A stretch of 38,168 nucleotides of DNA from BB31 sp964582525 (GTDB lineage: Bacteria > Pseudomonadota > Gammaproteobacteria > Beggiatoales > Beggiatoaceae): the NCBI GenBank assembly GCA_964582525.1, contig CAZOSP010000022.1, forward strand, positions 1-38,168, written 5' to 3'. Of this stretch, positions 23,902-32,879 are shown in pieces (within the stretch, counting starts at the first letter, position 1; each line of letters starts with the position of its first letter). Below the pieces are notes generated by a model. It was not told the origin of the DNA, ran no database searches, and saw only the letters and a program-made list of their open reading frames with translations. The position numbers and the translations under genes are program-made.

Positions 23902-26142
23902 ATGACCTCTGCAAATTTGTCTAGCTCAACCTTACCAAGCCTGCCCCGTGATTTACAAAACATCCAGCAAGCCCGCCACTACAACCCTTTTAGTGTACTC
24001 GGTCGTCACCAAGAAAAGGAAAAAGTCACAGTACGCGCTTTTTTGCCGTTCGCTGAACAAGTGACCCTACAGCCCGGCAATATTGCCCTGCAACGCCATA
24101 GCGGCACCGATATTTTTGAATGGCAAGGCAACGCCCGCCAAGTTCCCGAACACTATCAACTAACTTGGATTGATGAAGCCGGTCATGCACATACGCATTA
24201 TGATCCTTACTGCTTCGCAGCGCAGCTTGAAGATTTTGATTTGCATCTGTTTTCTGAAGGCAAACACTGGCACGCTTACCGTTTTTTAGGGGCGCGCTTG
24301 CATGAGATTGGGGGTATTCAAGGCGTATTGTTCGCTGTGTGGGCACCGAATGCCGAGCGCGTCAGTGTGGTCGGCGAGTTTAATCGTTGGGATGGACGCT
24401 GCCATCCGATGCGCGTACATCCGGCTGGGGTGTGGGAACTGTTTATCCCCGCTTTGCCAGCGGATACGCTGTACAAATACGAGCTGCGCGCACGTAATGG
24501 CGATATTTTGCTAAAAACCGATCCTTACGGACGACATTTTGAGCTACGTCCAAATACTGCTTCGATTGTGCTTAATGATAGCGATTACGATTGGCAGGAC
24601 GCTGCGTGGATGGATAAACGCCAAAAAAGCGATTGGCTACACACGCCCATGTCGATTTATGAAGTGCATCTTGGCTCTTGGCAGCGCGATGAGGAAGATA
24701 ATTTTCTGAATTACCGCGAATTGGCGCATCGTTTGGTTGATTATGTTAAAGAAATGGGCTTTAGCCATATTGAATTGCTGCCGATTACCGAGCATCCGTT
24801 TGATGGCTCTTGGGGCTATCAAACCACAGGTTATTACGCCCCGACCAGCCGTTTTGGCACACCGCAAGATTTCCGTTATTTTGTTAATTATTGCCATCAA
24901 CACGACATCGGCGTATTTCTCGACTGGGTGCCGGCGCATTTTCCTAAAGATGCGCACGGTTTGGCGCGGTTTGACGGCACCGCGCTGTACGAACACGAAG
25001 ACCCGCGCAAGGGCGAGCATCTCGACTGGTCAACGCTGATTTATAATTACAGCCGCCACGAAGTGAAAAATTTTTTACTGTCTAGCGCGGTGTTTTGGCT
25101 TGAAGAGTGTCATCTCGACGGGTTGCGCGTGGATGCGGTGGCTTCCATGCTGTATCTCGATTACTCGCGTGAGGACTGGATTCCTAACGAATATGGCGGA
25201 CGCGAGAACCTTGAGGCGATTGAATTTTTACGCGAACTCAACAGTGTCTCGCACGGCGAACACCCCGGCACCTTGATCATGGCAGAAGAATCGACTTCTT
25301 GGCCCCAAGTCACGCGCCCCGCCTGGTTGGGCGGCTTGGGCTTTTCCATCAAATGGAACATGGGCTGGATGAACGACACCTTGAGCTTTATCAGTAAAGA
25401 CCCGATTCATCGCAAATACCATCATGACATGCTGACCTTCAGTATGCTCTATGCCTTTACGGAAAATTTCCTATTGCCCTTCTCGCATGATGAAGTGGTG
25501 CATGGCAAACACTCCATGCTGTACAAAATGCCCGGCGATGAATGGCAACGCTTTGCCAATTTGCGCCTGCTTTACACCTACATGTTCACCCACCCAGGTA
25601 AAAAATTGCTGTTTATGGGGACTGAATTTGGACAAGGCGACGAATGGGATGCCGCCAAAGTGCTAGATTGGTACGTGCTGGACTACGCCTATCACCAGGG
25701 GCTAAAAAGTCTAGTTAAAGACCTCAACCAGCTTTATCACCACAACCCCGCGCTGTATCACTATGAATTTGAATGGAACGGCTTTGAGTGGGTAGATTGC
25801 CACGATGCCGAGCAGTCGATTTTAAGCTACATCCGCAAAAACGATGATGAACATCTGGTAGTGATTATCAACTTCACCCCCATTCCCCGCGAAAACTACC
25901 GCATCGGCGTGCCTGAGGGCGGTTATTACCAAGAAATCTTCAATTCTGATTCCACTTACTACGGCGGCAGCAACCTGGGTAACGGTATGGGTGCGTTAGC
26001 CACTGAAGATAAAGCTTGGATGGAACGCCCTTACTCGCTGTCTCTCACTATCCCGCCGCTGGCTGCTATTGTCTTGCAACCTGTTCATGGCAGTTTGGGG
26101 GACGGTGTGGCAGATGACAAAGAAATCCTAGAAGACGATTAA
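23902..26142 (+). CDS. glgB: 1,4-alpha-glucan branching enzyme
   Basis: This 746-residue GH13 enzyme introduces alpha-1,6 branches into glycogen in the cytoplasm. An N-terminal N1 domain (about 20-120) and a CBM48-type domain with FAVWAPNAERVSVVGEFN precede the catalytic barrel. Catalytic residues are the nucleophile Asp411 in GLRVDAVASM, the acid/base Glu462 or Glu463 in MAEESTSW, and the conserved LPFSHDEVVHGK. The length is that of bacterial long-form GlgB. A GAAG ribosome site precedes the ATG. No other glycogen gene (glgA, glgC, glgP, glgX) is adjacent, so it is a single-gene unit here. Confidence 0.97.
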   Translation: MTSANLSSSTLPSLPRDLQNIQQARHYNPFSVLGRHQEKEKVTVRAFLPFAEQVTLQPGNIALQRHSGTDIFEWQGNARQVPEHYQLTWIDEAGHAHTHYDPYCFAAQLEDFDLHLFSEGKHWHAYRFLGARLHEIGGIQGVLFAVWAPNAERVSVVGEFNRWDGRCHPMRVHPAGVWELFIPALPADTLYKYELRARNGDILLKTDPYGRHFELRPNTASIVLNDSDYDWQDAAWMDKRQKSDWLHTPMSIYEVHLGSWQRDEEDNFLNYRELAHRLVDYVKEMGFSHIELLPITEHPFDGSWGYQTTGYYAPTSRFGTPQDFRYFVNYCHQHDIGVFLDWVPAHFPKDAHGLARFDGTALYEHEDPRKGEHLDWSTLIYNYSRHEVKNFLLSSAVFWLEECHLDGLRVDAVASMLYLDYSREDWIPNEYGGRENLEAIEFLRELNSVSHGEHPGTLIMAEESTSWPQVTRPAWLGGLGFSIKWNMGWMNDTLSFISKDPIHRKYHHDMLTFSMLYAFTENFLLPFSHDEVVHGKHSMLYKMPGDEWQRFANLRLLYTYMFTHPGKKLLFMGTEFGQGDEWDAAKVLDWYVLDYAYHQGLKSLVKDLNQLYHHNPALYHYEFEWNGFEWVDCHDAEQSILSYIRKNDDEHLVVIINFTPIPRENYRIGVPEGGYYQEIFNSDSTYYGGSNLGNGMGALATEDKAWMERPYSLSLTIPPLAAIVLQPVHGSLGDGVADDKEILEDD

Positions 26143-26168
26143 GGCAGGAAAAACACACCTCCAAACCG

Positions 26169-26243
26169 AAATGTAGGCGGATTAAGCGAAGCGTATCCGC
26201 CTCCCAAATGTAGGGCGGATTAAGCGAAGCGTATCCGCCTCCC
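26169..26243. repeat. Two tandem GTAGGCGGATTAAGCGAAGCG repeats overlapping the rlmB stop codon
   Basis: Two direct units of about 37 bases (26169-26205 and 26206-26243) share the core GCGGATTAAGCGAAGCG and end in GTATCCGCCTCCC. The second carries, on the minus strand, the TAA stop of rlmB and the codons for its last residues R-I-R-F-A. It sits between the convergent ends of glgB and rlmB. Confidence 0.85.
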
Positions 26244-26975
26244 TCCCTGCCGTACTGCTTCAAACAAACACACCCCCGCGGCGACTGAGACATTCAAGCT
26301 TTCCACGCTGCCGTGCATGGGTATTTTGACCAACTGATCACAGGTGTCGCGGGTCAAACGCCGCAAACCTGTCTCTTCGCCACCCAACAGCAACGCCACC
26401 GCGCCGCTCAGATCGGCTTGGTATAGAGAGGCTTGCGCTGCGTCGTCAGTGCCGACTAGCCACACGCCGCGCTCACGCAAGCCACGCAAGCAGCGGGCTA
26501 AATTGGTGACACTTAACAACGGCACGGTTTCCGCCGCGCCGGAAGCCACTTTGCGCACTGTCGCCGACAAACCTACGGCGCGATCTTTGGGAATAATCAC
26601 TGCCAAAACGCCGGCTGCGTCTGCGCTGCGTAAACAAGCACCGAGATTATGCGGGTCTTGCACGCCATCCAAAACCAGCAGCAAAGGTTTTTCCGTACCG
26701 GTTTCCAGCTTCTCCCACAGCCAATCTTCATCCAAGAGTGTCGCGGCTTTGCAACGTGCTACCACGCCCTGATGCTGCCCTTGTTCTGCCAGCTTGTCTA
26801 AAGTTTTACGCGGCACATCCTGCCAAGCTATGCCTTGTTGCTGCGCCGCCTCAAGCACCTGCTGCATACGCTGATCGTCGCGCTCGCGCAGCACGTAAAG
26901 CTCCATCACCCGCTGCGGGGATTGCTGCAATAAATGTAGTATTGCGTGTAAACCAAAAATATGTTCTGTTTTCAT
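26220..26975 (-). CDS. rlmB: 23S rRNA (guanosine2251-2'-O)-methyltransferase RlmB
   Basis: This 251-residue TrmH-type SPOUT enzyme methylates the ribose of G2251 in the ribosomal P-site loop. An N-terminal L30e-like substrate domain (1-75) is followed by the SPOUT domain: motif 1 LVLDGVQDPHNLGACLRSA, motif 2 LLLGGEETGLRR, and motif 3 IPMHGSVESLNVSVAAGVCL. The family part ends near FEAVRQ; the last eight residues, G-G-R-R-I-R-F-A, and the stop codon are read from an inserted repeat. In many gammaproteobacteria rlmB follows rnr; here it follows thiC on the same strand, with a repeat between. Confidence 0.96.
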   Translation of the reverse strand: MKTEHIFGLHAILHLLQQSPQRVMELYVLRERDDQRMQQVLEAAQQQGIAWQDVPRKTLDKLAEQGQHQGVVARCKAATLLDEDWLWEKLETGTEKPLLLVLDGVQDPHNLGACLRSADAAGVLAVIIPKDRAVGLSATVRKVASGAAETVPLLSVTNLARCLRGLRERGVWLVGTDDAAQASLYQADLSGAVALLLGGEETGLRRLTRDTCDQLVKIPMHGSVESLNVSVAAGVCLFEAVRQGGRRIRFA

Positions 26976-26984
26976 TAGTGTTCC

Positions 26985-27024
26985 AGAGGTTGCGCTGCGC
27001 GAGGGTGGCGCGAACGCGAATGCT
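26985..27024 (-). repeat. GCATTCGCGTTCGCGCC repeat abutting the thiC stop codon
   Basis: Read on the minus strand, GAGCATTCGCGTTCGCGCCAC begins within the thiC TGA stop. It has the same sequence as the copy at about 18982, so part of the stop codon may belong to the repeat. It fills the 48-base thiC-rlmB gap. Confidence 0.65.
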
Positions 27025-28904
27025 CATTTCTTATCGGTAACAATCCCACTCGCCTGCTTAAATTCCATAGCTTTGGCTTCCAAGCCTTTTTCTAAGGCGG
27101 TTTCCACATCGTCAATACCCTTTTTTTGCGCATAATCTCGCACCTCTTGGGTGATTTTCATGGAGCAAAAATGCGGTCCGCACATGGAACAAAAATGCGC
27201 CACTTTGGCGGATTCTTTGGGCAGGGTTGCATCGTGAAATTCTCGCGCTCGCAGCGGGTCTAGCCCCAGATTAAACTGGTCTTCCCAGCGAAATTCAAAG
27301 CGCGCTTTGGACATGGCGTTGTCGCGGATTTGCGCCCCCGGATGTCCTTTTGCCAAGTCCGCAGCATGGGCGGCGATTTTATAGGCAACAATGCCTTCGC
27401 GCACATCGTGCTTATTCGGCAGCCCCAAATGCTCTTTGGGCGTGACGTAGCATAACATGGCGCAGCCGTACCAGCCGATTTGCGCCGCGCCTATCGCTGA
27501 GGTGATGTGATCGTAGCCGGGGGCGATGTCGGTGGTCAGCGGTCCCAACGTGTAAAACGGTGCCTCATCACAATCGCGCAGTTGTTTGTCCATGTTTTCT
27601 TTAATCATTTGCATGGGAACGTGTCCGGGTCCTTCAATCATCACTTGTACGTCGTGCGCCCAAGCGATTTTAGTCAATTCGCCCAAGGTTTCGAGTTCGG
27701 CAAATTGCGCTGCGTCATTCGCGTCGGCAATGCAGCCCGGACGCAAGCCGTCGCCCAAGCTGAAAGAGACATCATAAGCTTGCATAATTTCACAGATTTC
27801 CGCGAAATGGGTGTAAAGAAAACTCTCCTGATGATGCGCCAAGCACCATTTCGCCATAATCGAGCCGCCACGCGAGACGATGCCAGTGACGCGCTCGGCA
27901 GTCAGCGGCACAAAGGGCAGTCGCACACCGGCATGAATAGTAAAATAATCAACGCCTTGTTCGGCTTGTTCGAGGAGCGTGTCGCGGAACAGTTCCCAGC
28001 TCAACTCCTCCGCTTTGCCATCGACTTTTTCCAACGCCTGATAAATCGGCACAGTGCCAATCGGCACGGGCGCGTTGCGGATAATCCATTCGCGGGTTTC
28101 GTGAATATGCTTGCCAGTGGATAAATCCATCACCGTATCGCCGCCCCAGCGCAGCGACCAAATCATTTTTTCCACTTCTTCGGCAATCGAAGAACTCAGT
28201 GCTGAGTTGCCAATATTCGCATTGATTTTTACCAAAAAATTGCGCCCGATGATCATGGGTTCGAGTTCGGGGTGATTAATGTTTGCCGGAATAATCGCTC
28301 GCCCTCGCGCCACTTCATCGCGCACAAATTCAGCGGTGATTATCTGCGGAATGCTCGCGCCAAAACTTTCCCCCGCATGTTGCTGTAGCAAGCCCGCGTC
28401 TTGCAAAGCCTCGCGTTTTTGATTTTCGCGGATAGCAACAAATTCCATTTCCGGGCTGATGATGCCCTGCTTGGCATAGTGCATTTGCGTCACCTTGTTG
28501 CCCGCTTTAGCGCGGCGTGGCGAGCGCAAATGTGGAAAACGCAGCGCATCAAGCGCGGCTGCGTGTAAGCGTTGCTGCCCGTAGTCGGAGCTTAAACAAG
28601 GTAATACTTCAGTGTCATCGCGCTCAATAATCCACGCATTACGAATCGGTGTTAAGCCGCGATGCAGGTCTAAATCGGCTTGCGGGTCCGCATAAACGCT
28701 GCTGGTGTGATACACAGTCAGCGGCGGATTGGATTGCGTGCCGCGCTCGGTGTGGGTGTCGCTCAGGGTGATTTCACGCATCGGTACGCGCACATCTTCA
28801 CGCGAACCTTGTACATAAACGATTTTAGAATGGGGGAAGGGGGTTAACGCTTCGGGCTTGAGTAAATCGGTTTGATTAATCACATCTTGGGGTCTCGCGC
28901 TCAT
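27024..28904 (-). CDS. thiC: Phosphomethylpyrimidine synthase ThiC
   Basis: This 626-residue radical-SAM enzyme rearranges aminoimidazole ribotide into hydroxymethylpyrimidine phosphate for thiamin synthesis. The [4Fe-4S] cluster motif CSMCGPHFC (CxxCxxxxC, 572-580) lies near the C-terminus. Core signatures include EFVRDEVARGRAIIPANINH and DGLRPGCIADANDAAQF. The ATG ending at 28904 is chosen because GAGG lies six bases upstream; an ATG ending at 28916 and longer readings lack a site. A TPP riboswitch precedes it, so it is repressed when thiamin pyrophosphate is abundant. Other thi genes are not adjacent. Confidence 0.97.
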   Translation of the reverse strand: MSARPQDVINQTDLLKPEALTPFPHSKIVYVQGSREDVRVPMREITLSDTHTERGTQSNPPLTVYHTSSVYADPQADLDLHRGLTPIRNAWIIERDDTEVLPCLSSDYGQQRLHAAALDALRFPHLRSPRRAKAGNKVTQMHYAKQGIISPEMEFVAIRENQKREALQDAGLLQQHAGESFGASIPQIITAEFVRDEVARGRAIIPANINHPELEPMIIGRNFLVKINANIGNSALSSSIAEEVEKMIWSLRWGGDTVMDLSTGKHIHETREWIIRNAPVPIGTVPIYQALEKVDGKAEELSWELFRDTLLEQAEQGVDYFTIHAGVRLPFVPLTAERVTGIVSRGGSIMAKWCLAHHQESFLYTHFAEICEIMQAYDVSFSLGDGLRPGCIADANDAAQFAELETLGELTKIAWAHDVQVMIEGPGHVPMQMIKENMDKQLRDCDEAPFYTLGPLTTDIAPGYDHITSAIGAAQIGWYGCAMLCYVTPKEHLGLPNKHDVREGIVAYKIAAHAADLAKGHPGAQIRDNAMSKARFEFRWEDQFNLGLDPLRAREFHDATLPKESAKVAHFCSMCGPHFCSMKITQEVRDYAQKKGIDDVETALEKGLEAKAMEFKQASGIVTDKK

Positions 28905-28912
28905 AAATTGCC

Positions 28913-28967
28913 TCATGGTTTGCAGAGGAGTCCAGTCCTCATGGAGAGATGAGCATAGCAATGCTCA
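28913..28967 (-). promoter_or_regulatory. Probable expression platform of the thiC riboswitch
   Basis: On the minus strand a hairpin TGAGCAT-TGCT-ATGCTCA (28950-28967) is followed by GAGGA/TCCTC (28925-28940). The same CUC-CUC segment can instead pair with the GAGG ribosome binding site of thiC. The two exclusive pairings suggest control of translation start. This is inferred from base complementarity only. Confidence 0.45.
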
Positions 28968-29000
28968 GAATAAACAAACGCTGGGGAACAAAAAAAGCAG

Positions 29001-29095
29001 AAACACCATGCTTCCCTACGCCAGCATGAACTGGTTCAGGTTCAAAGGGTATCTCTCAGCCCTGCGCGACAGATTTCCGCAGAACACCCCCAGCT
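29001..29095 (-). promoter_or_regulatory. TPP (THI-box) riboswitch
   Basis: Read on the minus strand it shows GGGGGTG, then GGGCTGAGAGATACCC, then GAACCTGAACCAGTT, and then GCTGGCGTAGGGAAGC. These are the CUGAGA and ACCUGA...GCGUAGGGA elements that define the TPP aptamer. It lies about 100 bases upstream of thiC. Confidence 0.93.
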
Positions 29096-29245
29096 ATACT
29101 GCTTCAGATAGATAATTTCCAAAAACCTGTCAGGTTTGCTTGAGGAATTTCAGTATCTGAACATCTATATATCCAGCAAGGTATAGAACTTAAGGGCTTT
29201 TTTCAATAAAAATAAAGGACAGATGACGAGAGGAGGAGAGACAGG

Positions 29246-29390
29246 CTTTATGACGTAGGGCGGATTAAGCGAAGCGTATCCGCCTACAGCATGACTTTAT
29301 GACGTAGGGCGGATTAAGCGAAGCACCCGCCTACAGCATGACTTTATGGCGTAGGGCGGATTAAGCGAAGCGTATCCGCCTACAGCATGA
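29246..29390 (+). repeat. Three tandem copies of the GTAGGGCGGATTAAGCG repeat
   Basis: Units of 49, 47 and 49 bases begin at 29246, 29295 and 29342. Each reads CTTTATG(A/G)CGTAGGGCGG, continues through ATTAAGCGAAGC and ends CCGCCTACAGCATGA. The middle unit has a two-base deletion. The array lies directly downstream of the L,D-transpeptidase gene. Confidence 0.9.
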
Positions 29391-29403
29391 CGTACCTGTA
29401 TTT

Positions 29404-31143
29404 TTAGTACATCGCTGGTCGCGCTATTTGCAGCAGTTGTTGCGCGGCTGGGTCAATGGGGCTAAGGCTGGCAAAGGCTTTTTGTAGGGCTGCGTCACGC
29501 TGGTAAACATCCGGGCGAAACTGCACATTGTTCTCATCATCGACCCACACCGTCCAATATAAAATATAAACGGGCAGGTGTTTCTCCAGAGTGACCGTTT
29601 GTGTTTTGCCCGTGCGCAGCGCGGCTTGTAGCTTTTTATCTGACCAACCCAGTAGATTTTGTGCGAGTTCATGCGGTTCGGCGACGCGCACGCAACCTGA
29701 GCTGAAAGTGCGCTGACTTTTGCTAAACAGCGAGCGGCTCGGTGTGTCGTGCAGATAAATGTCGAAATTGTTAGGAAACATGAATTTAATCGTACCTAAC
29801 GCATTGTCGCTGCCGGGTAATTGCGAAATACGAAACGGGAAATGGCTCTGATTAAAGTTGTTCCAGTTGACAAAACGCCCATCAATCATGCTGTTGCCTT
29901 GCGATAAGCTCATGTTTTTACGTTTTAAATAAGTAGAATCTTGGCGTAGTTTGGGCAAAATATCTTTTACCGCAATATTGTAGGGTACGTTCCAATTTGG
30001 ATTTAACACCAAGTAGCTCATTTGCGCAGTAAAAGACGGCGTTTGTCGGTCTTCGCGCCCCACAATCACGGGCATTTCATGGGTTTTTTTGCCATTTTGT
30101 ATCAACTCTAAGGCAAAGCCTGCGGCATTGACACTGATATAGTTTTTGCCTAAATCTTCTGGCAACCAACGCCAGCGTTCCAGGTTCCAACGGATTTGCT
30201 CAATCCGTGCATCCAGGGTGTGATTAAGCATTTTGCGCGTCAAGGGACCAATCACACCATCCGCTTTTAAGCCGTGCCGTTGTTGAAAATGCTGCACGGC
30301 TTGTTGCAAGTGATTGTCAAATAGCTCTAAATCGGCTTCCGGACAATAACCCACGCGCAGATCGCCGCTTTTCCAAAGGCGTTGATAAACTAACGACAGT
30401 GCCGCGTGACGGTTGCCAACGGCTAATTTGGGTGCTTCGGGCAAGAGCGGCCACAAGCTGTCTTCAGCAAGCTGGCGATACTGTTTGAGTAGTGCTTTGA
30501 GTTTGGCGTACTGCGGATGCGTGGGCGCGAGTTGCTTAAACAATTGCGGCAGGCTGTCGGTTGCCAACGCTTGTTGCAAACGCTCAACGGGTTTCCATGC
30601 TTGTTTATCGACAATAAACCAGTTGCGGTCTGTTTTAGCAGCGGAAAAACGCCCCCGATTGAGGTGCGTGCTATAACGCAAATAGGCATCACTGAGCAGC
30701 AATTCTAAATCCGCATCATCGCAGTGCTGCATAAGCAAAGAATTAAGACAGAGACTGAGTAAGGAAGCATGGTATTCCTCTGGCTCCAAACCGTGTTCGT
30801 CGGCTTGGCGCAAATACATAAACAGCAATAAGCCGTGGTGATTTAAGCCGCTGGCTTGCGTCCAAATGGATTGATAATCGCGGCTTTTGTAGAGCTTTTT
30901 TAGCAACGGCTGGCTACGCAAGCGTGTATTGGCAATGCTTAAATGCGGACTGAAGAGTCTTTCACTGAGTCGATAGCGTTGCAGGGAAAATAAGCGGCTT
31001 AAATTATGGATATGCTGCAAGCTGGCGGGATCGGGCTGTACGCTATGCGGTGCGCTTGGCGAGGCGGAAGAAAACGCCGCGCCCGCGAGTAGGCTAAAGC
31101 CAAAACACAGGCGGGTGCATAATTTTGCAGCTTGCATAAACAT
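29404..31143 (-). CDS. L,D-transpeptidase of the LdtD/YcbB type
   Basis: This 579-residue exported peptidoglycan enzyme makes 3-3 cross-links. A signal peptide (about 1-28, ending AFSSASA-like) leads into the periplasm. A scaffold region follows, then a peptidoglycan-binding motif LQQAVQHFQQRHGLKADGVI near 290-310. The C-terminal YkuD domain has HDTPSRSLF and the catalytic SSGCVRV (Cys484). The order and length match E. coli LdtD. The start at 31143 has a second Met two codons in. It follows carA on the same strand by about 60 bases. These enzymes give beta-lactam tolerance and repair walls in other bacteria; nothing here shows its regulation. Confidence 0.92.
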   Translation of the reverse strand: MFMQAAKLCTRLCFGFSLLAGAAFSSASPSAPHSVQPDPASLQHIHNLSRLFSLQRYRLSERLFSPHLSIANTRLRSQPLLKKLYKSRDYQSIWTQASGLNHHGLLLFMYLRQADEHGLEPEEYHASLLSLCLNSLLMQHCDDADLELLLSDAYLRYSTHLNRGRFSAAKTDRNWFIVDKQAWKPVERLQQALATDSLPQLFKQLAPTHPQYAKLKALLKQYRQLAEDSLWPLLPEAPKLAVGNRHAALSLVYQRLWKSGDLRVGYCPEADLELFDNHLQQAVQHFQQRHGLKADGVIGPLTRKMLNHTLDARIEQIRWNLERWRWLPEDLGKNYISVNAAGFALELIQNGKKTHEMPVIVGREDRQTPSFTAQMSYLVLNPNWNVPYNIAVKDILPKLRQDSTYLKRKNMSLSQGNSMIDGRFVNWNNFNQSHFPFRISQLPGSDNALGTIKFMFPNNFDIYLHDTPSRSLFSKSQRTFSSGCVRVAEPHELAQNLLGWSDKKLQAALRTGKTQTVTLEKHLPVYILYWTVWVDDENNVQFRPDVYQRDAALQKAFASLSPIDPAAQQLLQIARPAMY

Positions 31144-31202
31144 TGTCTAGTCCCTCTTGGTTTTGCTTCAACACCACACTAACGCCAGCCTTAACGCCGT
31201 GA

Positions 31203-32357
31203 TTAAGCCGCCTTCGCCTGCTGCATTAACGCCACAAAATGGGCAAACAAAGAAGCGACATCATGCGGTCCAGGGCTGCCTTCCGGATGCCCTTGAAAGC
31301 TAAACGCGGGCGTGTCAGTGCGTTCCACACCTTGTAGCGAACCATCAAACAGCGAGCGATGCGTGGCTTTGAGATTCGTCGGCAAGCTCTCCTCATCTAC
31401 CGCAAAGCCATGATTTTGGCTGGTAATCATCACTTGCTGGGTTGCCAAGTCCTGTACCGGGTGATTGGCACCATGATGCCCAAACTTCATTTTCACCGTT
31501 TTCGCACCGCTGGCAAGCGACAACAGTTGATGTCCCAAACAGATGCCGAACAGCGGCATTTTTACTTCAAGCAAGGCTTGGATGGCTTCAATCGCATATT
31601 TACAAGGTTCAGGATCGCCGGGTCCGTTTGAAAGAAAAACCCCATCGGGCTGCATGGCTAACACATCGGCAGCCGTAGTTTGGGCAGGGACAACCGTCAC
31701 ACGACAGCCCTGTTCAACCAGCAAGCGTAAAATAGTGCGTTTAACCCCAAAATCGTAAGCCACCACATGCAAAGGCATAAGTGCCTGCACATCTTGGACC
31801 GCCGATGGCTTGCCAAGTTGCCAGACACTTTCGCGCCAGGTGTAAGCTTCCTGGGTACTGACTTCTTTTGCCAAATCCTTGCCTTGCAAGCCCGCGAAGC
31901 CGCGAGCAGCTTCAATGGCAGCCTCTTCTTCCAGTTTCATATTAGGAAACTCTTGCGCCAATATGCAGCCACTTTGCGCACCTTTTTCGCGTAAAAGGCG
32001 CGTCAAACGGCGCGTATCAATGCCGCTGATAGCGACGATGTGCTGGCGTTCCAAATAGGCTTCAAGCGTTTCTGTGCCGCGCCAGTTGCTCATAATCAGC
32101 GGCATATCGCGGATAATCAGTCCGGCAGCAAATACGCGATCGGCTTCCTCATCCTCAAGATTAATGCCCGTATTGCCAATATGCGGATAAGTCAGAGTGA
32201 CAATTTGTTGCGCGTAAGAAGGATCGGTCAGTATTTCCTGATACCCCGTCATCGCCGTGTTAAACACGACTTCGCCTACGGTTTGCCCGGCTACGCCGAT
32301 GGATTCTCCATGAAATACGCTGCCATCTGCCAGCGTCAAAACTGCGGGGTATCGCAA
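31203..32357 (-). CDS. carA: Carbamoyl-phosphate synthase small (glutaminase) subunit
   Basis: The 384-residue subunit hydrolyses glutamine and channels ammonia to CarB for arginine and pyrimidine synthesis. The N-terminal domain begins YPAVLTLADGSVFHGESIG. The class I amidotransferase domain has Cys273 in GICLGHQLL, and His357 and Glu359 in GHPEGSPGPHD, a complete triad. Length is normal. carB normally follows directly; here the next gene on the strand is the L,D-transpeptidase, so carB must be elsewhere. The upstream dapB-type gene often seen is also absent; a long repeat-filled gap precedes it. Confidence 0.97.
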   Translation of the reverse strand: MRYPAVLTLADGSVFHGESIGVAGQTVGEVVFNTAMTGYQEILTDPSYAQQIVTLTYPHIGNTGINLEDEEADRVFAAGLIIRDMPLIMSNWRGTETLEAYLERQHIVAISGIDTRRLTRLLREKGAQSGCILAQEFPNMKLEEEAAIEAARGFAGLQGKDLAKEVSTQEAYTWRESVWQLGKPSAVQDVQALMPLHVVAYDFGVKRTILRLLVEQGCRVTVVPAQTTAADVLAMQPDGVFLSNGPGDPEPCKYAIEAIQALLEVKMPLFGICLGHQLLSLASGAKTVKMKFGHHGANHPVQDLATQQVMITSQNHGFAVDEESLPTNLKATHRSLFDGSLQGVERTDTPAFSFQGHPEGSPGPHDVASLFAHFVALMQQAKAA

Positions 32358-32404
32358 AGTAGTGTCTCCTTAAATGCTAAAAAAATAGGTTTAATATACG
32401 GTTT

Positions 32405-32517
32405 TCCGCCTGAAACTGCTCTCAGGGATATTGATTAAGTACCTAAAATCCAAGGAGTTGCATCAAACTTGATACAGCAAAAAATGCAGTTTTTGGCGGC
32501 TATGGGTATAACGGGTA
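32405..32517 (-). repeat. Dispersed repeat of about 110 bp, copy 2
   Basis: The reverse complement matches 4754-4852 in order: ACTGCATTTTTT, a variable middle, then TACTTAATCAATATCCCT and GAGAGCAGTTTCAGGCGG. It covers the likely carA promoter region. Confidence 0.5.
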
Positions 32518-32593
32518 TCATGCAAAGGACTTCTTCAATAAAGTACCCACCGCATAACCTGAGTTAGGGATCGGCATTTAATGATATCCGAAA

Positions 32594-32642
32594 CTCAGAC
32601 CTTCTAGGTTTTGCAAACCCAGAAGATTTACGCCCGCGTACT
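32594..32642 (-). repeat. 49-base dispersed repeat, copy 2
   Basis: Its reverse complement begins AGTACGCGGGCGTAAA and ends AACCTAGAAGGTCTGAG, the same length and layout as 23422-23470. Confidence 0.8.
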
Positions 32643-32650
32643 GTCGGGTA

Positions 32651-32714
32651 GTAAGCGTTCACACCCCTCTCAGTAAAAACCTGTCAAGTTTCGGCGCGAG
32701 GTGTGAACGGTTAC
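32651..32714. repeat. 64-bp inverted-repeat element, short form
   Basis: GTAAGCGTTCACACC and GGTGTGAACGGTTAC are inverted with one mismatch in 15. A shortened AAACCTG-TCAAGTTT hairpin lies inside. The ends match the longer element at 3923-4003. Confidence 0.8.
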
Positions 32715-32879
32715 TATTTTGTACTCATTCCTCAACAGGCAAACTACCCCATTCTAAGAACATTAAGAGATTGCAGCAAGCAGTGAAAATAAGCGCGCCA
32801 CTTTAAAGACAGCGATGTCTGCGACTTAGACAAGTTTCCCGTTCTCACTCGCCTGCCTAGAAATGCGTCAGTTTGGTAG

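Larger units (their letters stand above)
32358..32879. other. Gene-free stretch filled with repeats (carA-tRNA gap)
   Basis: No gene is seen. From left to right: the dispersed repeat copy 2 (32405-32517), the 49-base repeat (32594-32642) and the inverted-repeat element (32651-32714). The last 160 bases before the tRNA promoter show nothing recognisable. The carA promoter must lie at the left, partly within the repeat. Confidence 0.55.

Noticed and set aside
27507..28124. Plus-strand open frame of 205 codons opposite thiC
   Set aside because: Antisense shadow of the thiC coding sequence; no independent family or ribosome site.
29246..29390. Three regularly spaced repeats considered as a small CRISPR array
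   Set aside because: The units are tandem, with the spacer part repeated as well, and similar units occur singly all over the window; no cas gene is present.
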